Of a DNA stretch of 64,000 nucleotides, positions 38,465 through 53,300 are shown one piece after another. How positions within the stretch are numbered: position 1 is the first letter of the stretch; each line of letters starts with the position of its first letter. A program made the position numbers and the translations under genes. Below the pieces are notes generated by a model. The model saw nothing but the letters and a program-made list of their open reading frames with translations, made no database searches and was not told where the DNA came from. Location: contig JADCRB010000068.1 of NCBI GenBank assembly GCA_021464245.1, positions 1,997,297-2,061,296 on the forward strand. Reading direction: 5' to 3'. Source of the stretch: Carallia brachiata. Taxonomy: Eukaryota; Streptophyta; Magnoliopsida; Malpighiales; Rhizophoraceae.

Positions 38465-39132
38465 ACAGTACGATACTTCTCCAAAAGTGCGTGCCAGAAT
38501 ATTGCACATAATCGATTATACTTGTAGAAGCATGCTCAAGAGGTTGTATTAACCTTAATCTACATTTAATCAGTACTGCGGCAGCCATGGGTCCTGTTGC
38601 ACATTTTTAGAACTAAAACAATCATGCTGTATATGCAAGACATAAAAGATATCCTCTGGATCACAAAGGCAATGCGAATTGTCTTCAACATAAAAAATTA
38701 CCCAGGAATTTCTACTACATTATGATGTTTTTAAGATCTTGGCAAGTGCACAATAGTACGCACACGGATATATGGTCTGTCAAAGAACCTTGACTGTAGG
38801 GACTGTACATAAATGACACATTAACAACCCGCAACTAGACAAACTCAACAACAATGAACCATGCTGCATTCATCAAACACATTTGCACTGCTGAACGCGA
38901 TCAACGTTTAGAATCAAAATAATCTTTGTAACAGAATGGCTGCAGAGATAATGCAGATAAAAAAAAAATCCACACTTAATGTAAAGTCAGAGAACAATGC
39001 AGAGAGAAAATAACATTGTAGTCAGTCAAGAATATACAATTAAACTAAATTCTTCCATTAGTTTTCTTTCCTTGTAAAGACTAATTTGCAAATCTTATTC
39101 ACATAGACGCAGGCATATAGCCTCATTGCGTC
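38465..39132. other. Convergent 3' regions
   Basis: The space between the stop of the small-protein gene (+) and the stop of ATG8 (-). It is likely shared 3' untranslated sequence. No gene seen. Confidence 0.5.
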
Positions 39133-40443
<1,311 letters not shown>

Positions 40444-40927
40444 GGCGACGCGCTTTCCAAGCCGTTGAAAGAAGAACGACGATTGATTAACTTTTAACGA
40501 CGCAGTTAGTCGAATGCCGACGAGCTAGGGTTCCAGATCGATTCTAGGATATATCAATTTTCAATATATATGCGTATAAATATAATCGTCTTTTTCCCAA
40601 AAAAAAAAAACAAAAACAGAAAGGAAAATAATGGGTTACCGAGTTTTGATAGAGGGATGAATTGGCCGCTAAGCAAAGGAAACTCACTCCACCACTCTTT
40701 TTTTCTTTTTTCTTTATTTAAAAATTTTAGTATTCAAATATTTATTAAACTCTAATTAATTTAATTTGAATTAGGTAGACTCATTAAAGAGTACAAAACT
40801 CTTACAGTAATTATTTTTTCTATATACAAATTCGAACTCGATATCTTATTTAAAAAGAATTAAGATTCTCGTCACTTAAACCAATAGACGTTAGTTTCGA
40901 TCACTCTATTTGTGGGTTTAATATAAA

Positions 40928-40954
40928 TTATTATTATTATTATTATTATTATTA
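40928..40954. repeat. (TTA)n microsatellite
   Basis: About eight to nine TTA units followed by TTAA repeats. Confidence 0.85.
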
Positions 40955-41577
40955 ATTAATTAATTAATACGGGAATATTAATTGAACAAAATAAAATATA
41001 ATTTTTATATTATGATTATTGAATAATTTGTTATTATTATTATTATTTGTTGTATAATAATTGATTGGATCCAGATCATGCAGTTGTTAAATGCAGGGTA
41101 GAGTTCAGCTTCAACTCGGGCTTGTATTGAACCTGCTGGATGGGATACGCCGTCGTTTTCAATAGATTCTCTCGGATTCCTTCTGTATTTTATTTTTATT
41201 TTTCTTTTTTTGGAATTTCCTGTTTCCTTTCTTATATTAATCCTAATAATAGATTTGAGTAATTTGATTTCAACTTTTTAATTCTTATATTAGAGATTTT
41301 TAAACATTATTTTTGCGTGAAAGCAAGTAAAGATAATAAGCACCCTATAACCAATTAACAACTTAATCTTGACTATTAAAAAAACCAAAAAGGAAAAAAA
41401 AATTAAACTAAAAAAATGCAAATCAATTAGATTCATTTTTTTAAAGAGATATAAGTTTTAATCTCAAATCTTGCTGTTAGTTAAATCTAATCCTTTCATT
41501 TTAATTGAAAAAACATACTATTATTCAACATTTAGGGCAAATATCACAGACTAAATCCAAAGATTTGTATTCTCTTA

Positions 41578-42287
41578 GGCTTTGTTTGGATTTGTAGTAG
41601 ACTGTGAAAGAAAATCGTAAAAAAGAAAATAATTTTTTCATTACTTGTTTAGTTAAGTTAGAAATTAGTGAGAAAAAAATGAATAGAAAATATAATTTTT
41701 GTTCAAATGTGGTGAGAAAGCTAGAAAAAAGAAAATAAATTTTTATGAAATAACAACTAATACCAATATGACATTTGATAAGGTTGTTTTTATTATAAAC
41801 TATATTTTATATTTATTTCTTTGTTATTTTTCCTAATCATTTTTTAACAATTCAAACACATTGAAAGAAAGTAAGAAAAACAATTGTTTGTATAAATTAC
41901 TAAATTATATATAATATAGAATATCACGTAGATATATCTTTGTAATATATTTATTTAAGTTAAACTAAAATCTTTTATATAATAAAATATTATTAGCAAT
42001 ATTATATATATATATATATTTTTTTGAATCAATAAAATAAATAAAAAGGCAAAAATTGTGAAAAAAAATGAAAAATAGAGCATTATTTTATTCATCTAAA
42101 AAGGGCATTATTGTAATTTAAAATTATAATATTCTCACGACCATTTTCTATTTTCTCACTGCTGCGGTGAGATTTCTCTTTCTTTCTAACGCAATAACCA
42201 AATAACCAAATTATGAAAATTTTTGTTTTTTTATCCTTTTCTTTTTCAACCATTTGTTTCTCATTTCTTTCTCACAAACTAAACAAA
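41578..42287. mobile_element. MITE-like element with GTTTGTTTGG-type ends
   Basis: The left end GGCTTTGTTTGGATTTGT is roughly complementary to the right end ACAAACTAAACAAA. Both sides are flanked by CTCTTA (41572-41577 and 42288-42293), a plausible target-site duplication. The interior is AT-rich and non-coding. A shorter relative may lie at 50037-50324. Confidence 0.55.
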
Positions 42288-45200
42288 CTCTTAATTTTAA
42301 CACAAATGTAGACTTGCACGTGTGAAAAAAGTAAAAATTTATGAACTTAAATACACAAAGTCCAAGGGGGCCTTTGGATCTACAACTGGAATTAACTATG
42401 TACCTTATCCGACAGACTTCTTTTATGAGCACATGTCACTGCCCCTTTTTTTTTTTTTTTTTGTTGACATTTAAAAAAAATGTATTGTTTGAATGTAGAT
42501 AATTACAAATATAGACTGAAATTAGGACTATTCAGTTATATTTTTATTTAATTTTTTTTAAAAAAATTTATTATTCAAATACTAATAAGTCTGAGTATAA
42601 TTTTGTTATAATTCATCTAATAATTACTAAATTTTGAACCCATCACCTAAATGTAAGAACAAATATACTCAGCGTATATGCTAAAAACATTGTTGGAGCA
42701 AACGTTCAAGTCCATATCAATTGAGCGAAAATACAAAAGATCACCACCTAAACTAACATGAACGTGTGTGTATGCCATTGCCATTAAAAATTCAAAAACA
42801 ACAAAGGTTAATGGATTCCCTAGCTGTGGCAGGCTACTCTGTACTCAAAGCTTTAAATTCCAATCGACGTGAATTGACAGAACAAGCTTGAATTATCACC
42901 ATCGCCCCTTTACGCCCCTTCTTGTTTCAACGACGACTAAGATCTTTCATTAACTCAATTAAAGGAAAAAGAATCATTGCGTGCAATTTCCATTCCAATT
43001 AGAAGAAAGAAAACGACCCATTAAGACAAAAGGGTTCATTCTTGACTTCTGAGTTTATGGGGGGGGAAAAAAAGGCCAATTCAATTAAAAGCTTAGAGAC
43101 AGGGTAGTTTATCGAAGAACTGCCATCTGAAAATGCAATTATTCTCAACCTCAAGCTTTAAATCAGATGACTAAAACAGCTGAACCAAATAACATTGATA
43201 GCTCACATTTTTGAGTAACTATAAGACATGAATATGTCCCAAATAACTGCAGGCAGACACAGGCACTAGAAGAAACTATAAATTTGGGCATTAATTAGGA
43301 GCTAAAATAATTATGGGGTTCTGAACCTACGAAATGCTCACTGCAAGTCATGTATCGGAGGGTCCAAATTCCAAAACCAACCAAAAACAAAAACAAAAAG
43401 GTTCTGTTGTGTATATTGGCATGTGTAAATGTCTAATTGAACAGAACCAAACATCCCGTCCTTCCCTGCACCCATCATTCATAAATGCTACATTAAAAGC
43501 TTCAGATTTGTCTCCACGAGCTTTTCCCCAATTCTCGTACCTTCTTAAATTAATATTCCAACTTCCTTTCTTGTTGGGCAGTTGGAGATTTTAATGTAAC
43601 TTCTTCAATGCTCCTACCCATCTGCCATCACCCTTTGTTTCTCTGAGACAGTAGCTTCTTTAAAGAGATTGGAGGCCTTAGTATGTTACGCAATCTATAC
43701 ACCCATTCTCCCTCTCTTCTCCTCCAATTGCTCTCTAACATTCCTGTCAGCCCCTTTTATGCAAAGCCTGATCAGCCACTCGCTATTTTTCACACGATCT
43801 CTGTACATACACGATACATTTATACTACCTTCTAATTTAGAAAGTGATGGCACTTTGTGTAACCGTGTGTTTGGTATAAACGATTTCGTGTTTTTTTTTT
43901 TCCCCGTTTTAGGCGTGCGTTGTGCCTTATGACAGATACGTGAAAGAAAGAAACAGTTCAATACTGAATCCAAACATATACGGCGATGCAAGTGGATCGG
44001 TTTGACGGGATATTGGTGCGGTTCAATAAGAAAACAGTGCTCAGTAATGTTTTGGGCTCTGCTTTTTGATTGAGCCGTGCCAATATCACGTGCCAATACT
44101 GCTTGCAAATCATAGTATCCGTCCATTCCATCAAAGATTGGTATTTCCAAGGTAATGTAGAGTATGATGTAAACCAGTTTGTGCCGTTGATGAGATCTTT
44201 CATTGTTGATTTTTCATTGAACGGAGTGATTATTCTATTGCTTGTATGTGGTTATAAATCAAAAATACCGCCTGATGCAGTGTCTTCTAAATTATGACTT
44301 CTATCTTGGCAGATGCTTTACAGGAACTACAGGACGCCTACAAAGAATCTTTAGCACCGCCCGTCTTTTGACTTTTCTTGTGCAACTAAAACATGAATCT
44401 ATTTTAGTTTTATTCGTTACTGTTCAAATAGAGTACGGAAATGGTTAACTAGAACGAGTGGGAATTGCTTTGCACCCGATCTCGAATTAGGTTAAAAATA
44501 AAGGCCCTTCCTTTTTTTTCTTTTTTGGGTTGTAGAAGGGTCCTGTGCCCATATAACACTTAGAGGAGGGTGATGGGTCATGGGCTCTAAACAGAGTTGG
44601 CCCTGGCTTTTTTTGTTTTTTTTTTGGTATGTACCATGGCTTGCTAGAACAAATAATTATCAGGGACTCGGGACTTGACTCTTATTTCTCCTATCTCTTG
44701 TTTTTTTTTTTTTTCATTTACAAAAATTTAGGAATAAGAGAGTGTCTCTTCTGAATAAGCATTGCACTCCAGTGCACCCTATAAAAAAGGGAAGTAAGAA
44801 TAAGTAGAAGGAGAAGGTTAAAAATGGAAAATACGTACATCTGAGATGACAAGTCGGTTGATCAAGACAAAGGCGGGATGAGTGAGATACTTCCGTTTAC
44901 AAACTATAAGTCGGTTATGCCAGACATGTCTCGGAGCGAAAATTAGGGTTATCCGAGACATCTCAGCCGGCGGACAAGTCGACCAGACCTCGCCTCATTA
45001 AAACAAGCACTGATGAGGTAAATGTAATGGTTCAAACAATGTGGCAGTGTCGTTTGGGCCCGTCTGGTTGATGCATCAGAAAACCAAATTTCCAGATTAA
45101 TTTCAGTTTTTTCGAGTGAGACTTAATTCGAAATTTGATTTGTGTTGATAATAAATTATCCCTCCAGAATTCAGAGCTCAGTTGGAATAATCTGTATTTT

Positions 45201-45718
45201 CATTGGTGGGCCGGTGGCAGGGCCAAAATCTGAAAAGGGAACCAATTGACCTTGCAAAAAAGTTCTGCCTTACAGGAAGTCTGACCTTGATTTAATGCTC
45301 GCTGTTTAACAACTGTACCCGGATGACACATTGCGGAGTTTCTTACAGACTTGGGAATATAGAAGTTGCAAATGAACGGCAAAGCCGATAAAACTGAGAA
45401 GGGCCAGAGAAAGCAACGAGGATTTTATATATATTTATAGCTTGGTAGTCGTGGAATTGTTTACAAATTGGCCCCCCAAGCTTCAAAGAATGGTTGACTG
45501 GGACGGCCTCTGTATCTTTTTTTTTTGTTTTTTTTTGTCTGCTGGGCAGCATTGTGGTTCATCTCCTTCAATGAAATGGAAGAGTCCACATGCAAGGCCT
45601 CTCTCTCTGAGCTATTTGGCATGTCCTATAGTTACAAAATCATTGAAAAAGTAGTTGCAGAGCTGATACTTTTTCTTCAGCCACAACTACTGAGGTCGGA
45701 AGAGCTCAAATTCACCTC

Positions 45719-48700
45719 TCAAAAAGTTGCACTCCACAAAGCATTTTCACCTTCCCCACACCGCCGATGGACCTCCTTAATCCTATCAGCAGACCTGCAA
45801 ATCCCACTGCAGCTCCAATCGTATGAAGCAACGCAGACGTTACCAGCCTGGGCTTTCCATTCACAATCTGCACCAATAATTTGCGTCCAAATTCAGAAAC
45901 CCCACAATCTTTTCCAGAATTTGCATTAAACGAAAGGGCAATGTGAGGTGAAAATACTACTTGGGAAAAAGTTGACTGATTACAAACGTTAAGTAGACCA
46001 TGTATCGTAATTAACAAGAGCCCAATTGCACAGACGACAAAAAATAGAGGAAGAAGAGTCTCAAAAGTCTTAGTACAATCCATCAATTAAATTATACAAC
46101 TAAATTATTATTAAACAACAAAAAATTAATAAAAAATATGTTAATTTTATTAATTTTTGTTGCAATCAATAATCGTTAAGTTATACAAATTCACTAGGTC
46201 AATTACACTATCGTACGTGTATGTTTTTCAAAGTAACAATTGACTTTACCAGGTGGAGTGCCGCAACAAAGTCTTCGGTCATCAATGTGCTCCACATCAA
46301 GTCCGATGAACCATGATCCCAATGAGACATCCTCATTGGCATATTTGTGCAAAACATGTCTATGAATAATAGCAGAAGCCACCCATCAGCAATGCGAAAA
46401 AACAAAAAAAAAAGCCAAGATGGCACACCTTGAGGTGAATCCATAGACTTTAAACTTACAATTTAACTGAACAAGAACTTACTGGTTTATAGATATATAC
46501 GAAGCCAAATCTTTCGATATGGCATATATCTGTCCAGAAGCGTGACGGAAGTACTTGTTTCCTGCCTCCCCAAATTTCCAATACTCAGGCTCATGGTATC
46601 TAACTCCCCTGGTCAATATAAGGCATCGACATGAGTCCAGAAGCCCATGGGTTTCTCAAAAAAAAATTTGAGTCCCAGAAAATTGTCATACTTTTGATTA
46701 AGGACAGGACCAGATTTCATGCATCCAATATATACCCGCCTTTTCTTTCTGTGTCTCAATAGAGTTTCTTTAAGTGTTGCTGCATCAAGTTACAAGAGAC
46801 GAAATTAAGATGCCATTGTCTGAAAGTATGAAAAGTGAATTCAGTGGATGAAATCGAGCAGCTTCAAATGACAATATGGAGTAATGTGTTGACCTACCGA
46901 TATTTACATGGACATCATCATCAACTTTGACATAAAAATCTGCATCCCACAAAGAAATGGCAGTAGCAAAATATGTCTTTGTCTTGGCAGACAATTCAAG
47001 GTATCCTTCAACATGGTCCTGCTCGTTACAGCACAAATGTGTGAACTGATTTACGTTAATAGACAACAACTGATACTTCAAATAGACAAAATGACGTAAT
47101 TATTACATTGAAGTCAGTATACAAATCATGCAATATGACTGCACAAAAGGAGGGAGGGGTGGGAATAACAGGCTTACCAGCCTCAAGAAATCTCCATGTT
47201 TTCTGTCCTCTGCTTCAATTGCTCTATCCAGAATCCCTCCTAATGTTGCACTGTAGCACAAAATGAGATATTTTGGCATCTTTATCTTGAGCATTGCCAA
47301 AAAAAAAAAAAAGTTATCTTTATGAGTATTAGAGAGAAGTTCCAATGCAATGGGACCTCGTTGTTCAATAAAAAACCTTTAAGGACTAAGACTAGATTTT
47401 AGATTATAGAAGTACTTCTGAAAAATTCCCCGTACTACTGGCTCAAAGGTTAAGTTTCGACGCCCCTAGGCAAATGAATTCTGCTGTATGTACCATAGTC
47501 ATGATATCCTGCTTGTAAAGCAAAGGTGCATAAATTGCAACAAAACATGGAGGAAATTTATCGAACGTGCTCAATTTTAATCACATAGGCTCTAACCCAA
47601 AGGATCATCGCCTCATCCCTAGGAAACATATTCCCCAGTATAAGAAGCATGCCAAATTTCTGATCCTGTAGAAGAGAATGGAAACACACCCACCCGTGAC
47701 CGATGACGAAGCGAATGATAATACCCTTCTCTTCTTCCAGTTTCTTCCTTTTTTCACCTATCAGTCATGAGAAGAGAAATATAATCCAGAAATGAGAGAA
47801 ATAAAGCAATGATGACAAAAAATTGGCTAAGAAGCCAGGAATCAATTCAGGAACCTTGGGGCATCCATGTAGCGCGAACTGAATCTCTTCTTTTCCGGCT
47901 GCTAAAGGCAGTATTAATACCAATCACCATTAAATATCTTCTTCTTCCAGAGGATTCAGCTTTTCTCAAGTCCTCTGATAAAGGGGAGCCACCAAGCATA
48001 GACTCCTGAGCAGCCCTTGCAGCCGCTAATTCCATCTCTAAATTCGAAATAGTCTTATCTAATGTCCTGCATTAAACATACAATAGAATGCTTGGCATTC
48101 AGAATACCTTATACAAGTCGAGCATAACGCATATCCGAACTATAAAACTGTCAAGGGCATGTGCCATACTTACTGTATTGCATTATGAGTCCTATAAACT
48201 TCTCCAATAATTTCCGCAGAGTCACGCTTCGCTTCTTTCTGATAGAACTAAAAAGAAAAAAAACAAAATTCAGGTGACAATAAACAAATTTGGATGATTA
48301 ACACGAAAGAATGAATTCAATAGCGGAAATACCCACAGATTTACTACCACAACCCTCTGAAACTAACTTTAGCTTTTCGGCTTCCATTGCGGTTGCCCGT
48401 GTTATATCTTTAGACTCAGGAACTGTCCAAATCCTGTCATCATTGTTTGGACATTAACAAGCAAATCGCATTGTAAGTGTTTGAATAAACCCGCAAGAAC
48501 GCAATGATTATCTGCAAGGTTAATAATCCATTTCATTTTACAATTAATAGGCCAAAAGACTGCCCAGAAGAACTAATAGTCAAGGAAAATTTTATCTCTA
48601 GAAAAACAATAAGATTCAATAGAATTCAAAAAGTAAACCCGACTAATTGTTACATCAGATAAACTGCGAGTACACTTATAAAATCTGTGCAATTAAGAAT

Positions 48701-49016
48701 CGGCCAGTGATAGATCTCAAACGAAAGTCGAAAACTCCGTAAAAGACTTAGCTTTCACAAAAATCACTTGTACCCATCTCATCAAAACACAACATAAACC
48801 AAATTTAACGCAAAGGTAGAAGTCAAGAAGTCTCAGAAGATTGCACTAACTGCAAATTCAAACAGAGAACCAGAAGAAGGCTTCAGAAGAATCGAAACAT
48901 AACCTGTTGGTGAAGAGCATTCCAGCACAGAAGCTGCCCAGGCAAAGCCAAAGGGTCCATTTATGTGATAAAACACTCTTATGAGGGAGCTGTTCACCTC
49001 TGCTGTTGGAAGACAT
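45719..49016 (-). CDS. B3GALT3: Probable beta-1,3-galactosyltransferase (GT31, B3GALT2/3/4 clade)
   Basis: A Golgi type II membrane enzyme that transfers galactose from UDP-galactose in beta-1,3 linkage. Eleven exons join to 408 residues: 49016-48904, 48433-48337, 48247-48174, 48066-47855, 47757-47694, 47250-47178, 47018-46898, 46779-46692, 46608-46483, 46359-46250 and 45867-45719. All splice sites are GT-AG. A signal anchor (about 20-37, [16 protein letters not shown]) is followed by a DUF4094-type stem with a coiled stretch ([20 protein letters not shown]). The catalytic domain opens [20 protein letters not shown]. The metal-binding DxD is [10 protein letters not shown] (D244-D246). [32 protein letters not shown] and the Cys-rich end ([33 protein letters not shown]) complete it. 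The frame is intact. A (GA)n tract lies in the leader region. The paralogue number is chosen by clade resemblance and synteny. Confidence 0.93.
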
Positions 49017-49459
49017 TATAATTGTTTTATGGGGTTTCTAATTCTTCCCTTCCGATTAACAAACCCAAATGGAAAATAGCTATCCAAACCCAAAAACCAT
49101 ATTAAAAACACAGAACATGAATCAAATCGAAAAGACCCTGACAGAGACAAAGCCAAAGCCACCCAACCAAGTACTGAAAAGACCGTCCCTTTACCGAGAA
49201 AACAGAGTTAAACTTGTAAGAGAGCTTCTGTACAAGATTTGGAGGTCAGGGTCAGGAAAAAAAAAAGGGAGAAAACAAGAAAACTGAGTTTAACTTATTA
49301 TTAATTTGTTCGTTTCTTTATTCTTTTGGCTTTGGAGTTTTGTTCTCTCTTTCCTTCCCCCTAGATTCGTTCGTTCCCTCTTTTTGGAAGAAAGAAAGAC
49401 TCTTCTCTCCAGTCTCTCTACCTTGCAGGGCAGGCAAGAGAAATTGAACAGAACAGAAG

Positions 49460-49461
<2 letters not shown>

Positions 49462-49490
<29 letters not shown>
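49462..49490. repeat. (GA)n microsatellite in B3GALT leader/promoter
   Basis: About 14 GA units on the plus strand, 450 bp upstream of the B3GALT start (CT on the coding strand). Confidence 0.85.
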
Positions 49491-49491
<1 letters not shown>

Positions 49492-50036
49492 CAATAACTA
49501 ACCGAACTGTGTGCTCTTTATAACCAAATTGTCAGACTTGGACCATCCTCATCCCATCTCATTGCTTCGAGAACTAACAGTCCGCCGCAGTGACAAAAAT
49601 GCCATTGGTCATTCGCCTGTTTTTGTTTTTATTTTTGGGCAAGACAAACACGATATTTAAATAATAATAAATAATAATTTAATATAATTTAATAATATTT
49701 AATAATTTATTTATTTTTTATAAATTTATTTATTTAACGAATCGTATTAGTAAACTCTATATAATGCAACTGTTATCAAGCAAAATAATTTTTTGATATG
49801 GAATATAAATTTAGACATTTCAAATCACTGAACTTAAAATTTTAGTTAAAAATATTAATATTATATACTATTTTACGTTATCTAAATAGCCAGTGGCACT
49901 TGTTTCCCTTTTATTATTTTATTTTATTTATTTTCTTTAACTATTCTTTGTCCATTTTCACCATTTATCGTTTCAGCCTTTATTTCCTTGGCCTTTTCTG
50001 TGGTTATAGAACATTGAACCTCCATTTCCTCCTTCC

Positions 50037-50324
50037 TCGTGTGTTTGGATTTGTGAGAAAATATGTGAACGAAAATTATAGAAAAATAAAATTATTTGAA
50101 TTGATGAGAAAATTGTGTGAAAAAAATAATAAAAAAGAAAATTGAATAATAATTTGTAAGAGAAAAGGTTAAGAACAAAAAGTTGTTTAATTAGATTGAT
50201 AAGCAAATTATAAAAAAAGATGAGAAATAATAATAATTTGTAAAAAAGTAAAAATTATTAAAAAATAATATATAATAATGATGTTTCTTTCTTTCCAAAA
50301 CTTTCTCATGAAACCAAACAAACC
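50037..50324. mobile_element. Short MITE-like element
   Basis: Left GTGTGTTTGGATTTGTGAGA pairs imperfectly with the right end TTTCTCATGAAACCAAACAA. It is AT-rich and non-coding, about 290 bp, and may be related to 41578-42287. Confidence 0.45.
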
Positions 50325-53300
50325 ATGAGTGTGGACATCTTATATTTTAAAAATCTTAAATTTTAATTATAAAAAAGAGTATCAAATTTATAGGATAATG
50401 AGAGCTCATGCCCTAATAATTCTCTTAACGCGTAGAAAAGAAAAAATTGAATTTTCAACACTCATCAACTAAAGAAACTTTTGCTATTTCTCGTCATTTT
50501 AAAGGAACTTAAGATGTGTTGCCTCCCTTTTGAAAAGAAAAAAAGTAGGTGTCTGGACAATTTTACTCGAATCTTTGCTCAACTGATCGCATTGAAGTGT
50601 AATAAATGATTTTTTTTCAACTACACTGTAGAAAATAAGATATATATCTTTTATTTTATATTTTATTAATATAGTTACAAAAAATAAAAATTTGTTGCAC
50701 TTATATGCGCCAATCAGTCAAATATTTAGCAAAATCTTCTGGATAAGTACCCACGCCACTTTTAAAAATAGAGCAGGATTCCATAACTTAGTCTCCAAGT
50801 GGTCTTTAGGCGCAAATGAGAAGCACATGATCTCACAATAACAAAGGTACCTAACGTTGTCATCTTTTAGCATCACATGTCCACCTATAAAGTTGTATTC
50901 CTCTGCAACTAGCAACGCTAATTGGTAGTTCATCGACTTTGTTGATATAATGAGCAAATTATTGGACATAACATGTTAATGAACTACAATTTGGTTGGTC
51001 TCCCTTCATGTTCTCGGTCAATTCTATTATATGTTTATTTTTATAGTTTTACAATTGACTTTGTTTTTATGGCCCACTGCTGTGCCAAATCGTCAATAGA
51101 CAGCAGCAAGTTGAACCACGCATCCCCATTTGTGATTTGTCTGGTGGCTTCCTTAACAATAACTTGGCCGCTAACCATTTCGAGATTTGGAGCGTGTCAT
51201 TTAAGCGCTCTTTGAAACTGAACGGATCGCTCCATTAATTTTTTTTTTTCTCAGAGAGCTATAGTTACCCCTTTTCTTTAAAAAAAAAAAAAGAATTGGT
51301 CACTGTAGGCTACAGCCCTTGAAATTTTTACTAAAAAATTTGGTAAAACTATCTTTGTTTTTCAAAGATATATATATATATATACACACACCCACACACA
51401 TATACACAATAGAGTTACATTTAGGTTAATATATTTTGTACATTAATTTATAAAAATATACTATTAATTTCATTTCACTGATTTGAACAATTTAGTGATA
51501 TCCATTAGGCAATTAATTATCAGTTGTGTGTGATGTTTTGTGTGTTGTTTTTGTGGTAATTATCAAGGAAAATATGGTTTTCTTCCCTTGTAATAAGCTA
51601 AGTAAGAAGTAGATAGGATAGGACGAAAAAAAAACAGAAAGAGAGAGAAGTGGATAGGAAGGCTCTATAAAAATGAAAATGGAACGTCGTCAATGAAAAG
51701 AAAGAAAATGTCAATTGTAACCAAAAAAAAAGAAGGGTTATCCATACATTGGTATCTATATTTAGTATTTATATTGTGACGAATTTATTTATTTTTACGA
51801 CAAAACTTATTATTTTTACAACAAAAAGTAACGTGATATTTTTTATTACAAAATAATAAGTCTTATTATAAAAATAAATAAACTTGTTAGAATATAGATA
51901 TTAAATCTGAATACCAGTATATGAATACTAAAAGTTTTTGAAAAAAGAAATGCCAATTATGAGAAGGCAAGGCGCCTGGAAGGCAAGGATCAAGTGATTA
52001 GATCTAGACTTCAGCGGCTTTGGCATGTGTTACTAATAAGTTATAATGCAGAAGGAAAATACTTCGGTAGAGTTGTTTAAGATATATTTAAAGAATATAA
52101 ATTATTTAATATATAAAATTAAAATATTTAAAAATAAATTATTAAATGTTTCTCAATAAACCATATAGTTAATGACTTATAATGGCACTTATTTTATACA
52201 CAGTACAAATTATCTGTTCGGTTAGTCATGAGACATATCGCACTTTGGCTCACGTGGAAGCTGTAAGACTTTGCATGGGACAGGGCCCACATCACGACCG
52301 AAATCTGACACGTGCCATCATATGGTGGACATGCACTAAATTTAATGTTACTTCAATCTCCAGCCACTAAAAAAAAAAGTGGCATCCCACAAAGGTACTC
52401 TCTTCCAGGGAGGGCAATCTCGAAATAAAATATCTTCGGTTTAATTATTTTTTCTTTTTTACTTGTTTTCGTCAATAAATACAATCTTGCTCTCTTGATG
52501 GTATTTAATTTTTTATGGATATTATCTTAGAAACATGCACCTTGAAATTCCATCTCCACTAATCATGTGATAAAACGTACCAATTCGGGAGTACGCTAAA
52601 ATATATTTTGAAATTTTAAATGGCGGATTATAACTTGTTTTAAAAATTAAATTGAGATCCCTTATCACGCCAATTGAGCTTAGCGTACACCATATTATTC
52701 TGGCAGACTTACAGTATTGGTCGGTTTGTACTATTTGTTGACACCGACTACGTAGAAATAAAAATTTGATTCAACTTCATGATCGATTATGATTAGACGG
52801 GCGAATTTCCCAAAAAAAAAAAAACTCTTTCCTAAACCTAATTGAGGATTCATATAAGCCAGTCATTTTCCTGTTCGTTCCCATGCTATAAGTTCTTATA
52901 ATTAGCAATCTGTCTATTGGCATGCAGTTATTTGGACTTGCTAATTTGGTGTCTTCATATGGATTTAAAGATTGGCAGTGTGCAATGGTGATAATCAAAC
53001 AAGAATGCGTAGGCACAGCTCATCATCTATTCTAATTAAGTTAATATATGATGTGGATTGAGTCAATTATAAAATTTTACACGTCTAATTGCCCCACTAC
53101 TAAGTCTGCTTACTTATCAAAATTGTTGTCAGAATAATGCAGCAGTAATTTACACAAAATAACAATAAAGTGACCAATACTATTAGATCGATGAATTCAT
53201 AAAAAGAAAAAAAAAAAAACTCAAAACTATTATTTATTGTTACACAAGATTATATTATTATTTAAATATAGTTATATAATTTTACTCTTCACATGACTTG

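Larger units (their letters stand above)
40444..45718. other. Intergenic region between ATG8 and B3GALT
   Basis: Contains the divergent-side ATG8 promoter, a (TTA)n tract at about 40928-40954, a MITE-like element (41578-42287), AT-rich filler and, near 45.2-45.7 kb, the likely 3' untranslated region of the galactosyltransferase gene. Open frames at 43334-44448 have no recognisable domain. Confidence 0.5.

Noticed and set aside
43695..44150. 151-codon minus-strand frame starting MEIPIFDGMDGYYDLQ, faintly like a retrotransposon gag start
   Set aside because: Only about 12 residues look gag-like; the rest has no pattern and no reverse transcriptase or LTR was seen nearby.
45712..46086. 124-codon minus-strand open frame with two hydrophobic stretches
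   Set aside because: It is a shadow frame over the last exon and intron of the B3GALT gene; the true frame gives the conserved Cys-rich end DCEWKAQ...[11 protein letters not shown].
50700..51240. Coding-like minus-strand patches (for example GVGTYPEDFAKYLTDWRI)
   Set aside because: The patches are in different frames, no splice structure links them, and I could not assign a family.
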